Of a DNA stretch of 11,824 nucleotides, positions 1-6,055 are shown piece by piece. The notes below the pieces were generated by a model, which saw nothing but the letters and a program-made list of their open reading frames with translations, made no database searches and was not told where the DNA came from. The translations under genes and the position numbers were made by a program. The DNA is from Rhodospirillales bacterium (GTDB taxonomy: Bacteria > Pseudomonadota > Alphaproteobacteria > Rhodospirillales > Defluviicoccaceae). Location: positions 1-11,824 of the forward strand of contig JAHCKI010000045.1 of assembly GCA_026125865.1 (NCBI GenBank), written 5' to 3'. How positions within the stretch are numbered: the stretch's first letter is position 1; each line of letters opens with the position of its first letter.

Positions 1-858
1 AATCCTCCCGGTTCTCGGGATTGCGAGGTCGGCGGCAGGTGTGGCGTTCCCGGCTTAATCGTGGCCGCGGTATCCACGCAGGGATCGGTTGAAAATGTCA
101 AGGCTGTCGCTTCGGGACAGTTCGACATGGCTCTTACACAAGCGGATGTCGCCTACTACGCCTACTTTGGCAAAGGCGGTTTCAGCGAGGCACCGCCACT
201 CGACAATCTGCGAGCGGTCGCTAATCTCTATCCCGAGGCTTTGCACATCGTCACCCGGAAAGACCTTGGGATAACATCCGTCAAGGACCTGAAAGGCAAA
301 CGCCTGTCCTTGGGGGAGAAAGCTTCGGGAACTCTGGTAGTCGCGAAATCCGTGCTCAGTGCTTACGGGCTTTCGGAAAAAGATGTTCAGCCGTTCTTTG
401 AAAAGCTCGGGAAGGCTGGCGACATGTTGGTCAACGGTTCGCTAGATGCCTTCTTCATGGTTGGCGGCTATCCGATGAACGCCATAACCCATACCGCCGG
501 CGCGACGGAGATCACACTAGTGCCGATCGACAGTCTGCAAGCGGAAGCGATCGTCAAAGACCATCCGTTTCTCGTGCATCACACCATACCGGAAGCAACG
601 TATGGCGATATCCGCGACACAAATACGCTTAGTGTCGGAGCGCAGATTGTCGTTTCCGCATCCATGGACACGGATCTCGTCTATCGAATGACCCGCGCTC
701 TATGGCATCCAAACAATCGGAACCTTTTCGATCGTGGCCATTCCAGCGCCCATCACATCCGCCAGGAAACGGCCTTGGATGGAATCGTGATCCCTCTCCA
801 TCCCGGTGCAACTAAATACTATGACGAGGTCGGCTTAACACGCGCCAGCGTTTTCTGA
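1..858 (+). CDS. TAXI-family TRAP transporter solute-binding protein (5' truncated by window edge)
   Basis: This is the periplasmic substrate receptor of a TAXI-type tripartite (TRAP) transporter, which hands an organic acid or amino acid to membrane permease subunits. The reading frame is open from base 1 to the TGA at 856-858, giving 285 visible residues. Family members are usually about 320 residues, so the signal peptide and first strand are probably lost off the left edge. An internal GTG at 61 is not the true start, because the family motif is already under way there (STQGSVENVKAV, then the hallmark FDMALTQADVAYYAY). Other typical segments are LRAVANLYPEALHIV, the SVKDLKGKRLSLGEKASGT glycine loop, and the C-terminal HPGATKYYDEVG. 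No permease gene follows: the next gene is convergent and on the other strand. The substrate cannot be told from sequence. Family assignment is firm. Confidence 0.9.
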   Translation, partial: NPPGSRDCEVGGRCGVPGLIVAAVSTQGSVENVKAVASGQFDMALTQADVAYYAYFGKGGFSEAPPLDNLRAVANLYPEALHIVTRKDLGITSVKDLKGKRLSLGEKASGTLVVAKSVLSAYGLSEKDVQPFFEKLGKAGDMLVNGSLDAFFMVGGYPMNAITHTAGATEITLVPIDSLQAEAIVKDHPFLVHHTIPEATYGDIRDTNTLSVGAQIVVSASMDTDLVYRMTRALWHPNNRNLFDRGHSSAHHIRQETALDGIVIPLHPGATKYYDEVGLTRASVF

Positions 859-892
859 TTTTTTCGGTGAGGCGTTCGGGACAGTGACCGGA

Positions 893-1786
893 TCAATCTA
901 CGATGGCCCCCACCGCTCGGAGAACGTTGCGAACCTCCGAACGACCCTCATCGGAAAGTGCCGATTGCGGTGGCAGGGGTGAACCAACCGGAAACCCCAT
1001 CATCTCCAACCCGCCCTTGACACACGCCGCGAGTGAGTACTTGGCGAACACTTGGTTCACTTTCCAAAGCGACCGCTGCAGCGTCATCGCTTCTTCCCAC
1101 TTTCCGGCCTTCGCAAGATCGTACAGTCGGACGCTCTGCTCGGGAATGAGACAAGCCGGCCCTGCCATCCATCCGGCGCCGCCGATCAGCATAACGGCGG
1201 TGGGAATGTGCGAGCTCGCGGCGAATACTTTCAGTCTGTCACCGACCATGTCGATGATCGTGAGCAAGCGGCCGGTATTGGTCGAGGCATCCTTGAGGTA
1301 GCAAATGTTCGGAACCTCCGCCAGGCGGGCGATGGTTGTCACCGTCAAATCCGCGCGCTGAAAACTTGGGTTCGTATAGATAACGACGGGCAAGTCAACG
1401 GACTTGGCGACTTCGGTGAAATACGTGACCACCCCATCGTCCGTCACGGGAAAGTAAGCCTCCAGCACGGCGACAATCCCGTCTACGCCCAAGGCTTCGA
1501 ATTCGCGTGCCTGGCGGCACGCTTCCGCGGTTGTTGTCGCCGCGACCCCCGCAATCACAGGCACCCGGCCGTTCGCCGCCCCGATCGTTACCTCTACGAC
1601 GCGTCGCCGTTGCTCCCACGAAAGATACGCGAACTCACCCGTGCTTCCCAAAGGCGTCACTCCATGGACACCCTTTGCAATGACATGGTCGATGAGTTGC
1701 CCGAGAACAGGCGCATTGACGGCGCCGTGCTCATCGATCGGCGAGACGAGATACGGGAAAACACCATGAAAGTCATTGGATCCCAT
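893..1786 (-). CDS. DapA/N-acetylneuraminate lyase superfamily aldolase (probably not a true DHDPS)
   Basis: A 297-residue class I (Schiff-base) aldolase or lyase of the DHDPS/NAL superfamily, a TIM barrel that condenses or cleaves pyruvate-type substrates in the cytoplasm. Visible active-site elements are the GSTGE loop at residues 47-51 (GTTGE in E. coli DapA), Tyr111, Tyr137 in VIYTNPSF, and the Schiff-base Lys165 in CYLKDAS. The spacing matches E. coli Tyr107, Tyr133 and Lys161 with a constant offset of 4. The residue at the place of E. coli Arg138, which binds the carboxylate of aspartate semialdehyde, is Phe142. I therefore infer a pathway other than lysine synthesis, with the substrate unknown. 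The ATG lies one base beyond the TGA of the DUF1489 gene (TGA-A-ATG), so translation is probably coupled. It is the last gene of the minus-strand cluster and converges on the TRAP receptor gene. Confidence 0.88.
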   Translation of the reverse strand: MGSNDFHGVFPYLVSPIDEHGAVNAPVLGQLIDHVIAKGVHGVTPLGSTGEFAYLSWEQRRRVVEVTIGAANGRVPVIAGVAATTTAEACRQAREFEALGVDGIVAVLEAYFPVTDDGVVTYFTEVAKSVDLPVVIYTNPSFQRADLTVTTIARLAEVPNICYLKDASTNTGRLLTIIDMVGDRLKVFAASSHIPTAVMLIGGAGWMAGPACLIPEQSVRLYDLAKAGKWEEAMTLQRSLWKVNQVFAKYSLAACVKGGLEMMGFPVGSPLPPQSALSDEGRSEVRNVLRAVGAIVD

Positions 1787-1787
1787 T

Positions 1788-2219
1788 TCACAAAAGTCCC
1801 AGCGTTTTCAATTCGTTGAACATTTCGTCCGGCATGGGCTCGTTGTCGGTATCCGCGCCGAGATCCGCGGGTGCTGCGTTAGCTTCCAAATACCGCCACC
1901 CCTGAAACGGCCGATGTTGCCGTGGTTCTGTTCGTACCAACAAGGGATCCAAATACAAGACACATCGGGGGGTGCCATCGACTACCTCGGATTCGACGCC
2001 CACAATCCGTTGTCGCGCACGAATAAGCCCCTTGACTACCCAGTAAAGGGACCCTCCATCGAGGAGATCCTGCGCTCGCCGCGGCTTGTTTCGCGTTTGG
2101 ATGAAAAGCCTGGATGGTCCCGCGCCGTCTCGGTTCAGTCTCAATCGCTGTTCTTGTCGCTTGCGGAGGTGGCTGAGATCATCAATACCAACGGCAAGCT
2201 TAATGAGATTCAAGGTCAT
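1788..2219 (-). CDS. DUF1489 family protein
   Basis: A 143-residue protein of the DUF1489 family (PF07370), a conserved family of unknown function known mainly from Alphaproteobacteria. Family-like segments are the N-terminal MTLNLIKLAVGIDDL, the central DLLDGGSLYWVVKGLIRARQ (about residues 53-72), RCVLYLDP and TEPRQHRPFQGWRYL (about residues 95-109), and the acidic C-terminus. No signal peptide or membrane segment is visible. The start is the ATG at 2219-2217, which overlaps the TGA of the HMG-CoA lyase gene as ATGA. The open frame runs further upstream to 2453, but that part is an antisense-frame shadow of the lyase gene and is Arg/Gly/Cys-rich rather than protein-like. Overlap upstream and a one-base gap downstream place it between two enzymes in one transcript. 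A metabolic role is suggested by position only. Confidence 0.85.
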   Translation of the reverse strand: MTLNLIKLAVGIDDLSHLRKRQEQRLRLNRDGAGPSRLFIQTRNKPRRAQDLLDGGSLYWVVKGLIRARQRIVGVESEVVDGTPRCVLYLDPLLVRTEPRQHRPFQGWRYLEANAAPADLGADTDNEPMPDEMFNELKTLGLL

Positions 2220-3124
2220 TGGGCGAGGCGCGCCGACAACGCCTTGGATACCTTTGATCCCGGATCGCGCCCCAACTCCGAACAAATAAACCGACCCGCC
2301 GCGGCCACCGACTCCAAATCGACACCGGTTTCGACATCCATCCCATGCAGACAGTAAAGCAGATCCTCGGTGGCCACATTCCCGGACGCACCGGGAGCAT
2401 AGGGGCATCCACCAAGGCCGGCGACGGATGCATCGACGACCGCCACCCCGCACTCCAGGACCGCCAAAACATTGGCGAGCGCCTGTCCGTAGGTGTCATG
2501 GAAGTGCGCGGCGAGACATTCCATCGGAACGACCCGCGCCACTGTCTCCACAAGGCGCCGCGCCCGCAGGGGTGTTCCGACTCCAATCGTGTCGCCGAGT
2601 GAGACCTCATAGCAGCCGGAATCGTACAATTGCCCGGCCACCCTAGCAACGGCCTCAGCGTCTATTTTGCCTTCATACGGACATCCGAGGACGCAGGAAA
2701 TGTATCCTCTCACCGTGATGCCTTCGGACCTGGCGGCCGAGCATACTTCGTTAAAGCGCTGTAAACTTTCTTCAATAGAGCAATTCAAATTCTTTCGCGA
2801 AAAGGTCTCGGACGCGGCGGCAAACACCGCCACTTCCTTCGCGCCTGCCTTCACAGCTCTCCTAAAACCTTCGATATTGGGCGCAAGAACCGGGTAGCGC
2901 GTGCCCGGTTTTTGTTTGATCGCAGCCAGAACTTCGGCCGTATCGTTCATCTGGGGCACCCACTTCGGAGATACGAAGCTTCCCGTCTCAATCACCGACA
3001 GCCCGGCATCCGCCAGTCGATCGACCAGTTCGACCTTGGCATTTGTCGGAATGCGAAACGGCTCGTTCTGGAGTCCGTCCCTAGGGCCGACTTCGACGAC
3101 CTTCACGTAGGCAGGAATGTTCAT
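2216..3124 (-). CDS. mvaB: Hydroxymethylglutaryl-CoA lyase
   Basis: Cleaves 3-hydroxy-3-methylglutaryl-CoA to acetyl-CoA and acetoacetate, the last step of leucine breakdown. It has 302 residues, the usual size of the bacterial cytosolic enzyme. Key residues are all present: Arg15 and Asp16 in VGPRDGLQNE (human Arg41/Asp42), the metal-binding His207 and His209 in AAHFHDTYGQ (human His233/His235), and the signature loop AGLGGCPYAPGASGNVATED with catalytic Cys240 (human Cys266) and Asn249 (human Asn275). The spacing among these residues equals that of the human enzyme. The ATG at 3124 follows the biotin-domain stop (3131-3133) by six bases, with an AGGG-type ribosome site lying across that stop. 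Its own stop overlaps the DUF1489 start. I see nothing that suggests loss of function. Confidence 0.97.
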   Translation of the reverse strand: MNIPAYVKVVEVGPRDGLQNEPFRIPTNAKVELVDRLADAGLSVIETGSFVSPKWVPQMNDTAEVLAAIKQKPGTRYPVLAPNIEGFRRAVKAGAKEVAVFAAASETFSRKNLNCSIEESLQRFNEVCSAARSEGITVRGYISCVLGCPYEGKIDAEAVARVAGQLYDSGCYEVSLGDTIGVGTPLRARRLVETVARVVPMECLAAHFHDTYGQALANVLAVLECGVAVVDASVAGLGGCPYAPGASGNVATEDLLYCLHGMDVETGVDLESVAAAGRFICSELGRDPGSKVSKALSARLAQ

Positions 3125-3130
3125 GCCACC

Positions 3131-3370
3131 CTATTCCGAAATCTCGTCGACGATCTCACCTTCGTCACCGTCCCCCTCGTTCACGAACGAGACCAGTTCA
3201 ACTCCCTCTTCAACCTGCTCACCAATCCCATAGTGGATCTCGGCAACCGTCCCGTCCGCTGGCGCCGTTATCGCATGCTCCATCTTCATGGCTTCCAGAA
3301 CCAAGAGAGTGGCGCCCCGCGAAACCGTCTCGCCGGAAAGAGTGTTGATGGCGACCACCTTTCCCGGCAT
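3131..3370 (-). CDS. mccA: Biotinyl (BCCP) domain, detached C-terminus of methylcrotonyl-CoA carboxylase alpha
   Basis: A biotin carboxyl carrier domain with the biotinylation motif EAMKMEH; the modified lysine is residue 29 counted from the ATG at 3370. The familiar MPGKVVAI start of the domain is exactly at that ATG, but in-frame sequence upstream also reads GGGLKAP, the usual lead-in strand. The frame is open back to 3424 and is the same frame as the 568-residue mccA ORF, from which it is separated by three in-frame stops at 3475, 3460 and 3427. It is therefore best read as the C-terminus of mccA, cut off by frame changes. Independent translation is conceivable, as AAGG lies five bases before the ATG. 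After the domain proper it carries a short acidic tail (NEGDGDEGEIVDEISE). The next gene, mvaB, begins six bases downstream. Confidence 0.85.
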   Translation of the reverse strand: MPGKVVAINTLSGETVSRGATLLVLEAMKMEHAITAPADGTVAEIHYGIGEQVEEGVELVSFVNEGDGDEGEIVDEISE

Positions 3371-3480
3371 CGGCGCCTTGAGACCACCACCACTCCTTCC
3401 TGGAGGCTGGCGCGTTTGGCCGGATCATCCAGTATCAAGTGGTGGCTCGCGCCCGCTCTACATTTGGTCATCTCAGTCAT
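3371..3480 (-). pseudogene. mccA: Out-of-frame linker segment of mccA
   Basis: Between the 568-residue mccA ORF and the biotinyl domain the shared frame is closed by three stops. The next frame is open and reads like the expected end of the BT region: CRAGASHHLILDDPAKRASL, then QEG, starting at about 3480. In intact homologues a stretch of the type 'hydrophobic strand, DP, A-rich, Gly-rich linker, APMPGK' sits here. One surplus base near the GGG at about 3481-3483, and one missing base in the GGAGTGGTGGTGG run near 3395, would restore a continuous protein with a QEGGGGGLKAPMPGK junction. I infer two compensating 1-nt indels. They may be sequencing or assembly errors or genuine mutations, and the sequence alone cannot decide. 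Confidence 0.65.
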
Positions 3481-5179
3481 CCCTGCGAACGACGGTCGTC
3501 CGCAGCCGCACACCGTCAAGATCGGCGAATAAATCGCCGTTTTCGTCGATTTCGCCCGCCGCGCTTATGGGCAGTGATTCCCCGGGTATATCTATAAGGA
3601 TTGCCTCTGAACGGTAATGAATGGTGACATCGACCGTGCGGTCGCCATCCCTGAAGGTCAGGACATGATGGTTGTCGTCATTGAGACGCCATCCGGACGT
3701 CGAGTGCCAGGGTGAATACGCATCCGACGAACGCGCGGCGACCGATCGCGCCTCGCGGTCACGCCCAAGCATAACATAGAGGCTGGCCAACGCAAAAAAC
3801 CGCGCCGACACCGTCTGGTTTTCCGGGAAAAGCTGACTGTGGTGTTCCGTGATGAAGCCGGTATGAACGTCCCCCGCCGAGAACGCGGGATGACCGGCGA
3901 CCGCACCAAGAAATGCCGCGTTTGTGGTCAAACCGACGACCTGAACTTCCGCCAATGAACGCCGAAAGCGACGGAGCGCATTGGCACGATCACTGTCCCA
4001 CACGACGATTTTGGCAATCAGAGGATCGTAATGAATGCCGATCTCGTCACCTTTGCGTACACCGGTGTCAATACGAACGTGATGGTTTTCCTGAGGAAAC
4101 CGCAGGTGCCGCAATTGGCCGGTTGCCGGTAAAAAGTCCCGGTCGGGATCTTCCGCGTAAAGTCTGGCCTCGAATGCGTGACCGGCAATCTCCAATTCGC
4201 CCGCAGCCGCCGGCAAAGATTCTCCCGCAGCGACGCGCAGTTGCCATTCCACCATATCGATGCCGGTGATCATTTCGCTCACGGGGTGTTCGACCTGAAG
4301 CCGCGTATTCATTTCCATGAAGTAAATATCAGCGGTGTCTGAAAGCAGGAACTCGATCGTACCGGCACCTTCGTATCCAATGGCCCGTGTCGCAGCGATC
4401 GCGGCATCGCCCAAACGTCGGCGTAGCTCCAGATCAACACCGGGCGCCGGTGCCTCCTCGATGACTTTTTGGTGGCGCCGTTGAATAGAACAATCGCGCT
4501 CAAACAAGTGGATGACCGATCCATGACTGTCGGCAAATACCTGCATCTCCACATGCCGAGGCCGTGACAGGTATTTTTCGATCAGAATGCTGTCATCGCC
4601 AAAAGCCGAACTCGCTTCGCGCCTTGCCGATTCCACGGCATCGGCGAACGCCTCCGTGGTCTCGACAATCCGCATTCCCTTTCCACCGCCTCCGGCGACC
4701 GCCTTGATCAACAAGGGATAGCCGATCTCAGCCGCCGCTTCCCGCAACACTTTCAAGCTCTGAGCCGTGCCATGATACCCCGGAACCACCGGCACGCCGG
4801 CCGCCTCCATGATCGCTTTGGCCGCGCTTTTCGAACCCATCGCGCGGATGGCGTCCCCCGAGGGCCCAACAAACGTCAATCCGGCGCCTCTAACGGAGTC
4901 GGCGAAATCGGCGTTCTCGGCTAAAAATCCATAGCCCGGATGGATCGCTTCGGTGCCACTCTCCCGCGCCGCCCGCAACACGTTTTCGATGGAGAGGTAA
5001 CTCGCCTTCGCTTCCGCCGGACCAATGCGATAGGCTTCATCAGCCATAGCGACATGCATGGCATCGACGTCGGCGTCCGAGTAAACGGCAACAGTTCGAA
5101 CGCCAAGTCGGCGGGCGGTTCGCATCACCCGGCAGGCAATCTCGCCGCGGTTCGCGACAAGAATCGCGTTAAACATCAT
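3473..5179 (-). CDS. mccA: Methylcrotonyl-CoA carboxylase alpha subunit, biotin carboxylase and BT parts (C-terminus frame-disrupted)
   Basis: ATP-dependent biotin carboxylase subunit of 3-methylcrotonyl-CoA carboxylase, which with MccB makes 3-methylglutaconyl-CoA in leucine catabolism. The 568 residues contain the biotin carboxylase N domain (about 1-112, with ILVANRGEIACRV and HPGYGFLAENADF), the ATP-grasp domain (about 115-320, with KAVAGGGGKGMRIVE, RDCSIQRRHQKVIEEAPAP and EMNTRLQVEHPVSEM), the C-terminal carboxylase domain (about 330-445, with HYDPLIAKIVVW) and a BT-type region with SPWHSTSGWRLN near 489-500. Intact homologues end with a biotinyl domain; here that domain follows in the same frame after three stops. 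Bases 5179-3131 would encode 682 residues if repaired, a normal family length. Two ATGs are adjacent (5179 and 5176). AGGAG is three bases before the first and six before the second, so 5176 may be used. The liuC stop is 14 bases upstream. Confidence 0.93.
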   Translation of the reverse strand: MMFNAILVANRGEIACRVMRTARRLGVRTVAVYSDADVDAMHVAMADEAYRIGPAEAKASYLSIENVLRAARESGTEAIHPGYGFLAENADFADSVRGAGLTFVGPSGDAIRAMGSKSAAKAIMEAAGVPVVPGYHGTAQSLKVLREAAAEIGYPLLIKAVAGGGGKGMRIVETTEAFADAVESARREASSAFGDDSILIEKYLSRPRHVEMQVFADSHGSVIHLFERDCSIQRRHQKVIEEAPAPGVDLELRRRLGDAAIAATRAIGYEGAGTIEFLLSDTADIYFMEMNTRLQVEHPVSEMITGIDMVEWQLRVAAGESLPAAAGELEIAGHAFEARLYAEDPDRDFLPATGQLRHLRFPQENHHVRIDTGVRKGDEIGIHYDPLIAKIVVWDSDRANALRRFRRSLAEVQVVGLTTNAAFLGAVAGHPAFSAGDVHTGFITEHHSQLFPENQTVSARFFALASLYVMLGRDREARSVAARSSDAYSPWHSTSGWRLNDDNHHVLTFRDGDRTVDVTIHYRSEAILIDIPGESLPISAAGEIDENGDLFADLDGVRLRTTVVRRDD

Positions 5180-5193
5180 CCACTCCTACCGTT

Positions 5194-5919
5194 TTAAAGG
5201 CGCTTTTCAAGGAATGCACCAATGCGCTCTCGGGCTTCATCGGATGCACGCGCCTTCGCAATGCGCTCCGCCGTGTCGCGGATAACCGCGGTATTGACCG
5301 GCCGTCCCGCAACCGCGGAAACAAGCTCCTTGCACGCCGCCTGCGCTCCCGGTGCACATGCGGCGAGGCTCGTCAGCACCGTTTGCGCCGTCGCCGCCAA
5401 TGCTTCCGCTGGTACCGCGATGTGAACCAGTCCCAAACGTACGGCGTCAGCGGCATCGAAGGTTTCCGCCGTCAAGAAATACCGTGTCGCCTGCCGCTGT
5501 CCGATGGCCGCGATAACGTACGGAGATATCGTTGCGGGGATCAGCCCGAGCCTCACCTCGGTGAGCGCAAAACGCGCCGCGTCCTTGGCCGCAATGGCGA
5601 TATCACACGCGGCGATCAGACCAACGCCACCGCCGTATGCCGGCCCCTGAACCACGGCAACGGTCGGCTTCGGCAGACGATGCAGGGTTTCCAGCATCTC
5701 CGCCAATTTCATGGCGTCGGCCACGTTCTCCTCGAACGTATTTCCGGCCATCCGCCGCATCCAGTTGAGATCGGCGCCGGCGGAAAAGTTCTTGCCTTTC
5801 GACGCCAAAGCCACCACCCGCACCGCAGGATCGCGTCCCAGATCACGCAGTGCCTTGGTCAACGAGCCAATGAGGGTGTCGTCAAAAGCGTTGTGGACTT
5901 CGGGGCGATTTAGGGTCAA
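5194..5919 (-). CDS. liuC: 3-Methylglutaconyl-CoA hydratase (enoyl-CoA hydratase family), N-terminus uncertain
   Basis: A crotonase-fold enzyme that hydrates 3-methylglutaconyl-CoA to HMG-CoA, the step between MCC and HMG-CoA lyase, which agrees with its place next to mccA and mvaB. From the TTG at 5919 it has 241 residues. Oxyanion-hole segments are KNFSAGADLNWMRRM (residues 43-55) and GPAYGGGVGLIAACDI (92-107). Glu121 in LTEVRLGLIPATISPYV matches the crotonase catalytic Glu144. The SAGADLNWMRRM and ATISPYV forms favour LiuC over general enoyl-CoA hydratases. The TTG start would drop the first strand: upstream in frame reads PIHVEVDAW, which is typical family sequence, yet no ATG or GTG exists before the in-frame TAG at about 5995. 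An ATG at 5959 is in the neighbouring frame, and removing one C from a CCC run would give MSGRTIHVEVDAWLTLNRP. The true gene probably begins at 5959. Confidence 0.9.
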   Translation of the reverse strand: MTLNRPEVHNAFDDTLIGSLTKALRDLGRDPAVRVVALASKGKNFSAGADLNWMRRMAGNTFEENVADAMKLAEMLETLHRLPKPTVAVVQGPAYGGGVGLIAACDIAIAAKDAARFALTEVRLGLIPATISPYVIAAIGQRQATRYFLTAETFDAADAVRLGLVHIAVPAEALAATAQTVLTSLAACAPGAQAACKELVSAVAGRPVNTAVIRDTAERIAKARASDEARERIGAFLEKRL

Positions 5920-6055
5920 CCAGGCATCAACTTCGACATGGATGGGTTCGTCCAGACATGACGAGATCGCACCCGCTCTCCGATTATAGATGAGCTAGTG
6001 CGGACGCTGGTTCTGTGGTTCATCAATCGTCTCATCCTTTGTCCATATTCCCCGC

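Noticed and set aside
851..870. Intrinsic terminator between the TAXI gene and the DapA-like gene
   Set aside because: There is a run of six T after the TGA at 858, but no stable stem precedes it.
893..1786. Calling the DapA-like gene dapA (lysine biosynthesis)
   Set aside because: Phe replaces the residue equivalent to Arg138, which is needed for the aspartate semialdehyde carboxylate, and the context is catabolic.
1052..1819. 255-residue plus-strand open frame
   Set aside because: It lies antisense to the DapA-like gene, whose active-site residues are intact. The translation has no recognisable domain and looks like a shadow frame of GC-rich DNA.
2220..2453. N-terminal 78-codon extension of the DUF1489 reading frame
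   Set aside because: It overlaps the HMG-CoA lyase gene on the same strand in another frame, is Arg/Gly/Cys-rich without domain character, and the DUF1489 family begins at the internal MTLNLIKL with an ATGA overlap.
3380..3490. Programmed ribosomal frameshifting in mccA
   Set aside because: Two opposite shifts within about 90 bases would be required and no slippery heptamer with a downstream stem is apparent. Indel error or mutation is simpler.
2912..3532. 206-residue plus-strand open frame across mvaB and the mccA junction
   Set aside because: It is antisense to well-defined genes on the minus strand and has no domain or ribosome site.
5383..5913. 176-residue plus-strand open frame opposite liuC
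   Set aside because: It is a shadow of liuC; liuC has clear crotonase motifs on the other strand.
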